Assembly (NCBI GenBank): GCA_933822405.4
Contig: CAKOGP040001881.1
Location: forward strand, 124,001-188,000
Source of the DNA: Cylindrotheca closterium
Taxonomy: Eukaryota; Bacillariophyta; Bacillariophyceae; Bacillariales; Bacillariaceae
Reading direction: 5' to 3'
Length of the DNA: 64,000 nt
Part shown: piece after piece, positions 33,175-44,153 of the stretch
Numbering within the stretch: the stretch's first letter is position 1
Layout: every line of letters begins with the position of its first letter
Position numbers and translations under genes: made by a program
The notes under the pieces: generated by a model
What the model was told of the DNA's origin: nothing
The model's database searches: none
The model's input: only the letters and a program-made list of their open reading frames with translations

Positions 33175-33856
33175 TATACGAGCCAACAAACCCAACTAGG
33201 AAGCAAATCAAAGAAAAACAGTTTTCTGGTCCATTTGTTGGAAGTTTTAGGCTCTTGACACAGTCATCGACGGTGATCCTGACGATGACAATGCAAACAC
33301 GACAGAAAAAGACTACTAAACCAGGAAACCACACTAGCTTTGGTACTAAATAATAGACATTATATACCATGTAAAATTTCGGGCTCTGCTTTAGAAAATG
33401 TCTGTCACTCCAAAGAGGCTAGTGTCACATACTTTACAGTGTAATGAAAATCCTTGAGAGTGAAAGATTTCCATGAAATTTCAACCTTTCACTTTGCAAC
33501 TTGAAGCAATCCTTCAGTCTCTGTGGAAGTGGTACAGATTTGCATTCTTTCTCATTCCTCCCTCAGTAAAATTCATTTAACATCTCATTCTTTTCTGATA
33601 AGGACAGTCCGGGATGACATTTATATGAAAGAGGTTGTTATGTACAGAAGAGTCATTTCTGCGAGTCATCTCACGCAAAATGACGAATCCTTAATTCGTT
33701 TTGGGCCTATGGAACGCCATCTCCCACGTACGGAAACGTACCGGCACAGGAGCAAGCAAGAGAACATGTGTCAACCCAGAGGAGTCATCTGCAGATCCTT
33801 TTCCCATTCTGCCGATCCCGTGCCAACCACCACTCACTCAACAACTCTTTATCACC
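33175..33856. other. Intergenic, 682 bp
   Basis: Downstream of the Nup50-like gene and upstream of the aureochrome. A frame open from 33701 uses TTG and runs in phase into the aureochrome, but its ATG is at 33857. I see no TGACGT here, so self-regulation through that site is not supported. Confidence 0.5.
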
Positions 33857-35060
33857 ATGGCCGATCCACCTCCACCAATGTTTTCTGCTCCTGGAGACCT
33901 CTCTCAGGGCGCACAAGCCGCTGTGGCACAACGCGGGAACCCCTCGACTTTGAATCTTGACGACATTTTTGGTGATGTCATGTTCACTCCTGATGGTGAC
34001 ACAGTCTTCCTCAGCGAAGACCAAGAAGCTCTTGCCTCTGGTGAGAAGACTGTCACCACGATGGCCTCCAGGGCTCAAGGTGACAAGTTCGTACCTGTCA
34101 ACAGAGGAGGTGGTCTTTACACCACTCAGTTGACCCAACGTGAAAAGCCTTCTCTTACAATGGGGTCTGTTGGCGACGGTGTCCAACAAACCACTAGTGT
34201 GCCATATCAAAAGGCGCCTCAGGCCAGCCACCACGTCCAATACGTTGCGAAGAAGAAGTCTCGTTCTGGAGACCGCAAGATGAGCGAGCAACAAAAGGTG
34301 GAACGACGGTGAGTATTGGAGTCCCAAATTATTTGAGTTGGCCAGATATTCTGGATGACTGACATGACTTTTTCTTCATTTTGATCTGTTCCTCTACTCT
34401 AATCTCGACAGTGAGCGTAATCGTGAACACGCCAAGAGATCTCGTATCCGCAAAAAGTTTTTGTTGGAATCTCTTCAACAATCTGTTGCTCTTTTGAAGG
34501 AAGAGAACGAGAAGCTCCGCGATTCCATTCGCGAGCACTTGGGTAACGACAAGGCTGACCAATTGCTAAACAGCTCTGCTGGAGGTGAAGCTCCTGATGC
34601 CGCCTTGATTGCAAGTTCCCAAGGTGCTGCCAACAAGGTTCTCGACGATCCCGATTTCTCCTTCATCAAGGCCCTTCAAACTGCCCAACAGAACTTTGTA
34701 GTTACTGATCCTTCTCTCCCAGACAACCCAATTGTCTACGCTTCCCAAGGTTTCCTCAATCTTACTGGATACTCGCTGGACCAGATTTTGGGACGTAACT
34801 GCCGTTTCTTGCAAGGTCCTGAGACTGACCCCAAGGCCGTTGAACGTATCCGCTCTGCCATTGAACAAGGAAATGACTTGTCTGTCTGTCTTCTTAACTA
34901 CCGTGTTGATGGAACTACCTTCTGGAACCAGTTCTTCATTGCTGCCCTTCGCGATGCCTCTGGTAACATCACTAACTTTGTCGGTGTCCAGTGTAAGGTC
35001 AGTGACCAGTATGCCGCCTCTGTCACCAAGCAACAAGACGAGGACGAAGATGCCGAATAA
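33857..35060 (+). CDS. AUREO: Aureochrome, bZIP-LOV blue-light receptor transcription factor
   Basis: Exons 33857-34308 and 34412-35060 join in phase 2 to 366 residues. The N-terminus is disordered. The bZIP spans the intron: basic region from VERRERNREHAKRSRIRKK, then a leucine zipper (LLESLQQSVALLKEENEKL). The LOV domain carries the flavin-adduct motif GRNCRFLQG with Cys281, and NYRVDGTTFWN and FVGVQCKV supply the flavin Asn and Gln residues, so it should be photoactive. Aureochromes are found only in photosynthetic stramenopiles, bind TGACGT in DNA and control blue-light responses such as cell division and carotenoid genes. Which paralogue this is cannot be told without a tree. Confidence 0.95.
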
Positions 35061-35541
35061 GGTGTTTCCATTTCTTAAATGGTCGGGGGCTCTTTATGGT
35101 TTAGTTTTATGGTAGGAAAGTTCCCTCGCGTCTCTTTTGGATTGAGCACCACTATACTGTCATCGCACCAATCCAAACCACATCTGTACTTTCATACAAC
35201 ACTGAAGTTAATATAATACTATAAAAAATAAAAGGAGAAGTTATTATAATACGCTTTTGTTGTAAATCGCAGAGTATAAGTTTTTTTTTCAATATCAATT
35301 GGTTGATGTTGTTTCTCTCCCAAGTTTTACTTTAGTTCAATGGTTTCAATTTTGTTGGTCGAATGACATCATCCTCGCTTCCGCGTGTACATTTCTACGC
35401 GTCTACGTACAGGTAAATTCAAACCAAGGTTCCATAAACAGCCATCACAATTCAGATTTCGAAGATTGCACAAGAAGAAACAGCATCTCGTCACGTCTCA
35501 CTGAACTCTTGACTATTGCAATCTAGCGATCTCGGTAATAA
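35061..35541. other. Intergenic, 481 bp
   Basis: 3' region of the aureochrome with A- and T-runs and the leader of the MAN1-like gene. No gene. Confidence 0.5.
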
Positions 35542-37257
35542 ATGAAAATGCCTCGTGGAAAGAGAAAAGCGTCCGAAATGGATTCAGAGGAGGAGGCGGA
35601 TGAAACCCCTCGAAAGCTAACCAAGCGTGAGAAACGAGAAGCTGCAATTGCCCGTGCCAAAGAGTCCATGAAGGCTGACAAGCAAAAGGTGGAGGCCCGC
35701 AAAGCCAAGAAGGAAGGGAAACCAATTCCTGAAGAACCAAAGCCAGCCAAGACAGCTACCCGAAAGTCTCCTGTGAAGCAATCGCCAAAAAGGTCACCGC
35801 CCCGCACCAACCAAACCCGTCAAACAGTTGCTAGCGACGAGGAGATGGACGATGTCAAACCAGCGGCCTCAGTCAAGCCCCAAGCACAAAGTCAACCCAC
35901 CTATTCCAACAGAAAATCACCCCCCAGCTACTCGCATCGCTCAAACCCCATTGTTGCCGCTGCGGCACCACCATCTCCAGAAGATGTGGAGGAGGAGGAG
36001 GATGACGATGAAATTCCACCTCCACCAATGGCTTCTTTGCAAGCACAAATCAGTCATCAAGTATTGGCTAACATGGCCGCTATACAGGAGAACAAACCTA
36101 CACTCCATACTCAACCACCACCGGCCGCCTTCGAAAACCCACCAGAGGTGGATGGAGATGAAGTCGAAGAGTTGGTCCATGATGAAAACCCTATTGTGAT
36201 TGACGAAGAGTATCTTGAAGTGACAAGCAAACCATTCTTCTCGAAGAGCACTCTGTTCTGGGTTTTTCTCGTTGCAATTGTCAGCTATGTTGTAATGCAG
36301 GATGACACAATCACGGAAATTGGAGGAGCTTCGACTGCATTTGTTGAGGAAGCACCCTGTTTCAAAGACAATGTGATGGTAGATCAAGAAACCGGCGTTA
36401 TCAACTCATGTGCAGACAATGGGGGTTTGGCGTGCCCAGATGGCGGTACATGCAAGTTCGGAAAGCTTGTCCAGTGCATCAGCAAGCACTATGAAGTCTC
36501 TGAAAATAAAGACAGCTGTGTCTTGACATCACTTAGCAAGGAAAAGGTTGCTGCTATACAAGTGGTCTTGGAAGAAAAGACACTGCAAGGTGGTTGCCAC
36601 ATTTCGGCAGATGAATATTCCATGTTCCCGTACAAGGATATCCAGCTAGCCAACCCGTTGGTCATTGCCAATGATCCACTGGAAGTCAGTATCGTGGAAA
36701 ACGAGTTCAACGTGCAACGAAACAACGGCGTTCTGCATATTGGGCTTAAATCAGACTACAATCTCAAGAAACCGATGCACTGTTTAGCAGCAAGTGCCGT
36801 TACTTCCTTCTTAGGTACTGTTGGTGGCTTGATGGTTAGTGCATTTCATTTTTTCTTCGCGACGGCGTTTGAGCTTTTCATGGAATATCCAGGACCAAGC
36901 TCTATTGTGATTCTTGTTGTCTTCATCCTGCAGATGTTTCTTCGGCGTCGGTCATATCGTAAGCAGTTGGCCGATGACGTGAGCAAAATCCGTCAGTTTG
37001 CCTATGACTACCTGCAGGATTCACCAGATATGTCTCATATTGCCCTGCATGTACGTGACCACATTGTCATGGAAAGATACCCCAAGAAGAAACGAAACTA
37101 CTTGAAAAAAGATGTTTGGCCCCGTGTGGTTCCTGATCTCAAGGCGGATAATCGCATCCGAAAGACTACAAGAATTGTGGAGGGGCAACCTAAAGATGCA
37201 TGGCAATGGGTGGCTGCTGTGACGTCGGCCAAGAAAAAGCCTCAAACTATTCAATAA
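35542..37257 (+). CDS. MAN1/Src1-like inner nuclear membrane protein
   Basis: Single exon, 571 residues. The N-terminal 230 are nucleoplasmic in character: basic Lys/Arg stretch (KRKASEMDS..., RKLTKREKREAA), then Ser/Pro-rich and acidic (EEEEDDDE). Helix 1 is near 233-252 (FSKSTLFWVFLVAIVSYVVM). The lumenal part holds a CPDGGTCKFGKLVQC segment, the mark of the MAN1-Src1 C-terminal (MSC) region, and helix 2 follows near 455 (SIVILVVFILQMF). The C-terminal winged-helix-like part ends in WPRVVPDLKADNRI. Yeast Heh2 and animal LEM2 share this plan; no LEM or HeH helix is recognisable at the N-terminus, though it may be diverged. It likely anchors chromatin and supports ESCRT-mediated envelope sealing. 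Confidence 0.82.
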   Translation: MKMPRGKRKASEMDSEEEADETPRKLTKREKREAAIARAKESMKADKQKVEARKAKKEGKPIPEEPKPAKTATRKSPVKQSPKRSPPRTNQTRQTVASDEEMDDVKPAASVKPQAQSQPTYSNRKSPPSYSHRSNPIVAAAAPPSPEDVEEEEDDDEIPPPPMASLQAQISHQVLANMAAIQENKPTLHTQPPPAAFENPPEVDGDEVEELVHDENPIVIDEEYLEVTSKPFFSKSTLFWVFLVAIVSYVVMQDDTITEIGGASTAFVEEAPCFKDNVMVDQETGVINSCADNGGLACPDGGTCKFGKLVQCISKHYEVSENKDSCVLTSLSKEKVAAIQVVLEEKTLQGGCHISADEYSMFPYKDIQLANPLVIANDPLEVSIVENEFNVQRNNGVLHIGLKSDYNLKKPMHCLAASAVTSFLGTVGGLMVSAFHFFFATAFELFMEYPGPSSIVILVVFILQMFLRRRSYRKQLADDVSKIRQFAYDYLQDSPDMSHIALHVRDHIVMERYPKKKRNYLKKDVWPRVVPDLKADNRIRKTTRIVEGQPKDAWQWVAAVTSAKKKPQTIQ

Positions 37258-37544
37258 GAGACTTTTGGGGGTATTTGATGTCGTGTATCTAGGATTGGTC
37301 TCTCCAATCGCCAATGTCAATCCTGTTCTAGTTGACTAACTACAGTATAAAATAGGTAATCCACTTTCATTTAATTTCGAGAAGTCATCGTTTTGAGTGA
37401 AAAATATAGAAAAGGAAATGGTTGTTTTCCAGAAAAACGAAAGTATTGTCATCTTGCACTCAACCCCTCTCATCTTAATTGCTCTTCTAATACAACACAG
37501 TACACATGGATGACAACAATATCATGCTCGTTTTGTATTAGTAT

Positions 37545-38141
37545 TTACTTCTTTTCCTTTCTGTCGAGGACTGATTGTCTGAATCCTGCAACCTTGGTTT
37601 CCTTTCGCGCAACACGGAGTGTGGTGAAGGCCTTGAATTCCTTCATTTCAGCTGTGACATCAGCCATCTCAATTTCTGCCTCGGGCTTCACAATTGGTTG
37701 GATGATTCCCTTGAGTTGTGTCATGGCGGAAGCATCGTCTCCCTTCTTCAAGATGACCAAATTGGCCTTGTAGGCATTCAATCGGGCAACATTCAATTCA
37801 AGAGATTCGTTGGATTTGTTGGTTCTGCGGAAGTCAACAGCAATTCCCACTGATCGAGCGTATTTGGCAGATAGTCCAGCAGTCTTCAATTCCTCCAAAG
37901 TGAATCCCTTTCCAAGACGAGTCTTTGCAGAGTATTTCTGGGTTTGGCAGTGAACAATGGGGCGCAACTTTTGAAGAGGGGCAGGGGCGATGGCAGCAGC
38001 CTTCTTGGCACGCGCCAAACGTCTAGACTTCTTCTTTCCAGCTTGGTTCAAGGTAAGCCTGACCTTGAGTGGTCCACGGGAAGAAGCGCAATACTTCTTG
38101 TGGAAGTGAAGATTGGGGATGACGTTGTTGTGCTTAACCAT
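37545..38141 (-). CDS. RPL13: 60S ribosomal protein eL13
   Basis: Single exon, 198 residues from MVKHNNVIPNLHFHKKY, the standard start of eL13. Conserved blocks are RPIVHCQTQKYSAKTRLGKGFTLEEL split in the middle, then KYARSVGIAVDFRRTNKS and a basic C-terminus. It binds 28S rRNA on the solvent side of the large subunit. The length is close to other eukaryotes (about 200-210). It converges on the MAN1-like gene and is divergent from NF-YC. Confidence 0.95.
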   Translation of the reverse strand: MVKHNNVIPNLHFHKKYCASSRGPLKVRLTLNQAGKKKSRRLARAKKAAAIAPAPLQKLRPIVHCQTQKYSAKTRLGKGFTLEELKTAGLSAKYARSVGIAVDFRRTNKSNESLELNVARLNAYKANLVILKKGDDASAMTQLKGIIQPIVKPEAEIEMADVTAEMKEFKAFTTLRVARKETKVAGFRQSVLDRKEKK

Positions 38142-38514
38142 ATTTTAGCTGCGTGACTACGGCAATGGGTGCGATATTAGTGATTGCTTGCTTCGAAGGT
38201 GTAATGGAGATAGGTCCAACTTACAAGAACAAAGGATGGGATGACCAAGGTTGGTTGATTTTCGTATGTAAAAAATCCGCCCGAAAGTTTTAGTAGGTGG
38301 TAATGATCGGTACAAGTACAGAAATAGTTTATTTCCTATGTCAGCAATATTGTCCGTCCATCGCTCGTCAGAACAAGAATTTCGAAGCGGCATCAACAGG
38401 TTACATTTGGCAGCAGCTCAAACAATCGAACGGAGAAGGGTTGTCGTTCAGACTTCCAATAGTATCTTTCGTATCTCCATCCTAGTTTTTCTACCCCTCT
38501 TCAACACATTGATC
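38142..38514. promoter_or_regulatory. Divergent promoter region, eL13 / NF-YC
   Basis: 373 bp shared upstream region. No clear motif beyond AT-rich stretches; nothing coding. Confidence 0.35.
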
Positions 38515-39659
38515 ATGGCACCACCCTCCAATACTGCCAAGCCAGATGCCAAGCCAGCAGCATCGACTGTGAAGCGAAGCGCTGATGGCTCAGCCACTGC
38601 CCCTGTTGCCAAGAAGCCCAACACAGCGAACCCTCAGCAATCGCAGCTTCAGCAGCAGATCCAACAACAGCTTCAGGCCCAACTCCAAGCGCAGCTCCAA
38701 GCTGCTGCTGCTCGTGGTCAACAAGCTAACATTACCCCAGAGCAGATTCAAGTGAGTAGATCCTAGATCCGGAGTGTTGGGATTCTCAATCGTGATTTCT
38801 TTATTCTGAGTCATTCTCAAATCTATGTTTTATATGAATCTAGGCACAAGCCCAAGCCATGGTCCAAGCAGCCGCACAGGCGCAGGCAGTCGTTGCCGCT
38901 GCAAAGTCTAGAGGTGATGGTCTTGTACCAATGAACTCGGCTCAGGTGGCTGCATTATCCCAGATTCAGGCGCAGGCAATAGTCAATGCCCGCAAGTCAC
39001 AAGGGACCCCCCAGCAAATTCAAACACAGATTCAGCTGCAAGCCCAAGCATTGGTGCATGCTCACACTCAAGCGCAAATCGCTGCCGGTATTTTCAAGGG
39101 AGACGAAGTTTCATCATCACCAGCTCCAGCCCCTGCTGCCAAGCCTCCGCCTTCAGCTCCAATGTCTGACTCGAGAGCTCGGGCTATCGGTGGATCCGCA
39201 ATGGATTCGTCAAAAAGCATTCCAAATCCAGTCATGGTCTCGTCATCAACGACAATGGCCATGGATGGTTCAACTAGCATTGTGCCACAAGCACCCGCAC
39301 CATCCTCCTCTAGTCCACAATTCTTGGCGCAGCTCAACTCTAGCCTGAATTCATTCTGGAAGGAGCAGTTGAAGGTGGTCCAGACTTACAAGCAACAGAC
39401 GGAACAAGACTTTAAGACACATAATGATCTTCCCCTCGCTCGTATCAAGAGAATCATGAAATCTGACGAAGACGTCCGCATGATTTCTGCTGAAGCTCCT
39501 GTCTTGTTTGCCAAGGCGTGCGAACTCTTTATTCTGGATTTGAGCATTCGAAGTTGGAACTACTCCCAACTTCACAAGCGAAGAACTCTCCAAAAGGAGG
39601 ACATTCGTGAGGCCATTCAAAAGACAGATATTTTTGATTTCCTGGTGGACGTCATCTGA
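38515..39659 (+). CDS. NFYC: CCAAT-binding factor subunit NF-YC (HAP5)
   Basis: Exons 38515-38751 and 38844-39659 (GTGAGT donor, phase 0) give 350 residues. The first 250 are Gln/Ala-rich (QQQIQQQLQAQLQAQLQAA) and probably activating. The histone-fold starts near 252: FWKEQLKVVQTYKQQTEQDF, LPLARIKRIMKSDEDVRMIS, EAPVLFAKACELFI, and KRRTLQKEDIREAI, almost identical to human NF-YC helices. It pairs with NF-YB and then binds NF-YA to contact CCAAT in promoters. Candidate CCAAT boxes lie upstream of several genes in this window (12117, 24753, 29425, 54805). It converges on the DEAD-box helicase. Confidence 0.94.
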
Positions 39660-39898
39660 AATCCGATGCGGCCAGCAAGATAATGATTTCAACATGACTC
39701 CTTTTCTGGATGGCAAGCGGAAGAGGACGAGAGATCATTGCTTGTTGGTACGCCTACTGGATATGATAATTTTCACACCATGTTTCTTATTTTAAAAATT
39801 AGTTGTACCGTACGTGTAAATATTTGCGAGAGAAATTTTTGTTTCTATCAATCAATGCGTTGTAGCCATGAGTAAGAAGACAAGGATGATTCGGGTCT

Positions 39899-41572
39899 CT
39901 ATCGTCTTCTACCGCTTGATTTAGAGGGGGCTCTGCTTGATTTAGAGGGAGCTCCTCTGTGTTTTCCTTTTTGTGGCGTTTTCTTCTTTGTACCAAACCT
40001 AGCGCCAGGAACGTAATCAGACTTTCGCGACGAAAGACCATCAAGTGCATCTCCGCGTCGAACTGCTTGCTCAATGGCCATGGCTAGAACCTTGTCGCGC
40101 TTGGCGACGAGAGCCGTAACCTTGCCACGTCCTTCACCGCGAGCTGTTCGTCCACTGCGGTGCAAGTAGTCCATTGCGTTAAGAGGAAAGTCAAACATGA
40201 CAACATGGTCCACCTCAGGTATATCGATTCCCCTCGCAGCTAAGTCTGTACAAACCAAGATACTGGGCTCTACGCTGCCATCTTTCGTCGGTTTTCCAGA
40301 TGCTCCCTGGCGGAAGCGTTGCAGGTTCTCCGAGCGGGCGATACTGTTCAACTCTCCGTGATACGATAGTGTCTCCAATCTTGATTCTGTAAGGGCATAT
40401 TGGACAGCTTGCACGGACGAAGCAGTATTGCAGAAGATAATTGTCGCTTTGGAACGTTGGGAGGCAACCGCATCCACCAACAGACTAATCTTATCTGTAT
40501 TACCAACATCGACAAAGATTTGGTCCAGACGTGGAATTGCCTTGTGCAGACCTGGTGCAGAAATGATTTTCATGGGTGGAAATTGTAGTTTGGGGTCCTG
40601 TGATGTCTCTCCTCCTCCATGTAATCGCTTGGCTGTAACTGACAGTTTGCTCGTTTTAGGATTGTCTCCAATGAGCTTTTGAATCGACTGTGTCATTGTA
40701 GCAGATGTCATAACAATTTGAGGTGGGCTCTTCTTTGGTTCGAGTGGGGCTGTACTATCTTTCTCAAGCTTTTTGTTGTAAAGTAGCGGATAAAGAATCT
40801 CTCTAAGCTCTCTTTGAAATCCTTGCTCCAACATGGTGTCCATTTCATCTAGAACAATTGACTGAACCCCTCCCAAGAACACAGATTCGTCCTTCCAATG
40901 TTGCAAAAGTCTACCCGGAGTGGCAACGACGACATCTACGGGACGGTTGGCAAGTGCCTTTCTTTGATTTCCTTTGTCTTGGCCACCGACCAAAGCTAGA
41001 GAACTCATCTTGATGGAATGGGACAGTGATTTCAGAACGCTTGTGATTTGCAACGCTAACTCGCGAGTGGGGACTAGCACCAGTAGACGAGGTCTGCGAG
41101 GACGGCGTTCGAAATCCTCAAACATTTCTTGCTGCTTCAGCTGTTGTAACAACGGTAGCAAATATGCTAACGTTTTTCCACTACCAGTTGCACTTAGAAA
41201 AGCCAACGATTCTCTTTCCTCCTTTAGCAACTCTGGAATGACGAGCGATTGCACAGGTGTAGGTGACATGAGTGACAGACTATTCTCCAAACAGTCCACA
41301 AGTTCTGTGAATAGACCCAAAGGATTCCAAGCGAGACCATTCACATCTTTTGCTGCAACTTTTGAATCATCAGGGCTGTCTCTTGGCATTCGAAATGGCG
41401 CTCGAGATTTCGACGCGGCGCTCTGATCTGAGTTCGATGACATTTGCAAAAGGTGAGTGGAAGACTGAAATATACTTTGGTGTCTTCTGAACGAGCTACT
41501 GAAAGCACGGCATCTTGAGGCCATAGAAAACATCATGATGGATATAATGGTAACAGTGGTGCGTCTAATCAT
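39899..41572 (-). CDS. Organellar DEAD-box RNA helicase
   Basis: Single exon. The open frame reaches GTG at 41599; the first ATG is at 41572, giving 557 residues. Motifs in order: SATGSGKTLAYLLPLL, PTRELALQ, ATPGRLLQHW, DEMD, TSAT, IIFCNTAS, ARGIDIPEV, HRSGRTARGEGRG. A hydrophobic start (TVTIISIMMFSMAS) then RCRAFSSSF, Ser-rich and Arg-containing, looks like a signal peptide followed by an ASAF-like plastid transit motif; mitochondrial targeting is the alternative. The C-terminus is basic with two SKSSRAP units and a GRRR end. It likely remodels organelle RNA or ribosomes. Confidence 0.88.
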   Translation of the reverse strand: MIRRTTVTIISIMMFSMASRCRAFSSSFRRHQSIFQSSTHLLQMSSNSDQSAASKSRAPFRMPRDSPDDSKVAAKDVNGLAWNPLGLFTELVDCLENSLSLMSPTPVQSLVIPELLKEERESLAFLSATGSGKTLAYLLPLLQQLKQQEMFEDFERRPRRPRLLVLVPTRELALQITSVLKSLSHSIKMSSLALVGGQDKGNQRKALANRPVDVVVATPGRLLQHWKDESVFLGGVQSIVLDEMDTMLEQGFQRELREILYPLLYNKKLEKDSTAPLEPKKSPPQIVMTSATMTQSIQKLIGDNPKTSKLSVTAKRLHGGGETSQDPKLQFPPMKIISAPGLHKAIPRLDQIFVDVGNTDKISLLVDAVASQRSKATIIFCNTASSVQAVQYALTESRLETLSYHGELNSIARSENLQRFRQGASGKPTKDGSVEPSILVCTDLAARGIDIPEVDHVVMFDFPLNAMDYLHRSGRTARGEGRGKVTALVAKRDKVLAMAIEQAVRRGDALDGLSSRKSDYVPGARFGTKKKTPQKGKHRGAPSKSSRAPSKSSGRRR

Positions 41573-41702
41573 CAGTAAGACGTATTGTATGATATCCACG
41601 AAAAAACAAGAGGTGATGTGTTCTCTTCTCTTTTTTCATTTTGATGGTTTTGAACTTTGGACTTCTTTAGTATTACAACCGGACGCCGTACATACTGTAC
41701 AT

Positions 41703-43761
41703 CTATTTCTTGAGGCTGGTGACCTTATCTATCAAAGTCTGCACAATAGACGGATCGGCCAATGTGCTTGTATCTCCTAGACTATCAGTCTCGCCACAAA
41801 CAATCTTTCGCAGAATGCGACGCATAATCTTTCCGGATCTAGTCATTGGCAAACTTGGAGTGACAACAATGAGGTCAGGGGTGCAGAATGCTCCAATCTC
41901 AGTTCTAACACTCATTCTCAGCTCCTTGACTAGTTCTGGCGATTCTTCATATCCAACAGTCAACATGCAGAAAGCACAGATAGCTTGTCCCTTAATGTCG
42001 TGCGGTTGTCCTACCACAGCTGCCTGGGCCACGGCTGGGTGAGCAACCAAAGCACTTTCAACCTCGGCAGTACCAATCCTGTGACCAGACACATTTATGA
42101 CATCATCCATTCTTCCAATAATGAAATGGTATCCTTCGCTATCACGGGAAACAGTATCTCCAGTGAAATAGTAGCCTGGATATGGTTTGAGGTAGACTGT
42201 CATATAGCGTTCGTGGTCGCCTAGGCAAGTTCTGGCCATTCCTGGCCAAGGCTGCTTGATTGCCATGACACCCTCAAAATTTCCACTATCGTCTGGTTCA
42301 GTAAGCTCCTTTCCAGTGTGAGGGTCAAGGACGACGGTATCGATTCCGTAGAATGGAAGAGTGCAAGAACCGGGCTTCATTGGTGTGACCCCGGGAAGGT
42401 TTGTGATAACATGTCCTCCAGTTTCAGTTTGCCAATAGGTATCAACGATTGAGCACTGTGACTTTCCAACAACTTCGTAATACCAGCGCCAAGCTTCGGG
42501 ATTGATTGGTTCTCCGACGGTACCAAGTACCTTCAAGCTGCTCAAGTCGTACTTTTGGGGAGCTAAATCTCCATATCGCATCAACAAACGAATAGCAGTT
42601 GGTGCAGTGTAGAATTGCGTGATCTTGTGGCGTTGGACCATATCCCAGTACCGTCCTTCATCGGGGTACACTGGTGTTGATTCGAACATAAACGTAGTGC
42701 TTCCGTTCAGCAAAGGCCCGTACACGACGTATGTATGTCCTGTAATCCATCCACAATCTGCGACACAGGCAAACAAATCTCCGGGATGCAAGTCGAAAGT
42801 AATTTGTGTCGTCATCTTGGCATACAATGCATACCCACCGGTACTGTGCAAAAGTCCCTGTTCATGGCGAGTGATTGAACCTTTCAGCAAGACGATTTCG
42901 ACGACAAAGAATATTTCAATGATTCAGAAGACATACCTTTGGCATTCCGGTAGATCCAGAAGTATACAAAATGAAAAGACTGTCTTCTGCATCCATACGG
43001 GCAGGTGGGCAATAGGGACGTTGGACCGCCACGAGAGGATCCATTCTGATATCCTTGGGTCCCATTTCAAAGGTTGGTTCAGATTCCGATCCCTTGTGGA
43101 ATCTTTCCCAAACAAAGACATGCTGGCAAACTTCATCACAGTCCCCCTTTGTAAGAGCATCGTTGACAATTTTCTTTAGAGGAATACTTTTTCCTCCCCG
43201 TTTTCCGATGTCAGCCGTGATCAGGAATTTTGATTTAGCAGCACTGATACGCTGTCCGAGAGCTTCTGCAGAGAAACCAGCGAAGACGACAGAATGGATG
43301 GCTCCAATACGACAGCACGCCAACATCGTCATGGCAAGCTCAGGAATCATAGGCATGTAGATTGTGACGACATCGCCCTTCTTGACCCCAGTTGCAGTCA
43401 AGGCATTAGAGATCTGACAGACCTTTCGAAGCAAATCGGCATAACTGAGCTTTCGAATGTCATCTGGCTCATCTCCCTCCCAAACCAGAGCAATTTCGTT
43501 GGCCTTCTCACTTCTGACTTGACGATCCAAAGCATTGTAGGAAAGGTTCAGTTGACCGCCAGAAAACCAACGGACGTCGCCATGTTCAAAGCTTCCTTCC
43601 AAGACCTCCTCAAAAGGCTCAAACCAATCCAAGTGTTCATAAGCTGCCTTTTCCCAGAAACCATTCGGGTCAGTAATGCTATCCTTGTGCTTTGCCTTGT
43701 ACTGTTCCAAGACGAGATCGCCCTTGGGAGGAAAGACCTTTGCAATTGTGTTGGCGGCCAT
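41703..43761 (-). CDS. ACS: Acetyl-CoA synthetase 1 (no organelle presequence)
   Basis: Exons 43761-42937 and 42857-41703 (GTATGT donor, phase 0) give 659 residues, the normal length. The frame to 43806 begins with TTG, so the ATG of MAANTIAK is used. Signatures: YTSGSTGMPKGLLHS at the AMP-binding loop, spanning the intron; [15 protein letters not shown]; and the C-terminal [15 protein letters not shown] whose Lys is the acetylation-regulated residue. It activates acetate with ATP and CoA. No signal peptide or Phe motif is present, so it should act in the cytosol. An ACGTCA lies about 85 bp upstream (43842-43847). The paralogue at 59047 has four introns and a targeting sequence. Confidence 0.94.
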
Positions 43762-44153
43762 GGTTGAAGTTTCGTTGTTGTGACGATCGTTTGGCGAAGA
43801 CTTCAAACAGGAAAAGATGCGATCGTTTTGGTAGGGACTTTACGTCAGTATAGTGTGAACTGAAAGATATACATCTACTTTCGGGGAGAGGATTTCAAAA
43901 ATGGGGTCATCACCAAACATCATAGCTTTGGTAAAGCATATTGCACTTTTAAAAATGTACACTCTTCAGAAATCTCCTGTTGATAGTAACAGTAGAAGCA
44001 AGCTCTTAGCAACCCCTTCCTCGTGCTCCCTTTCCTTCTAAACAATAAAGAGAAGAACAAATGAAGTTTTGTATTTCGTTGAAATAAAAGCTCGATTCCG
44101 AGAAACAACTATCACTTATTCACGATGCCTAATTCGATTAGCTACTCGATCTA
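43762..44153. promoter_or_regulatory. Region upstream of acetyl-CoA synthetase 1, with ACGTCA
   Basis: Contains ACGTCA at 43842-43847, read as TGACGT on the gene's strand. The rest is the 3' end of the Cys-rich gene's downstream area; no gene. Confidence 0.4.
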
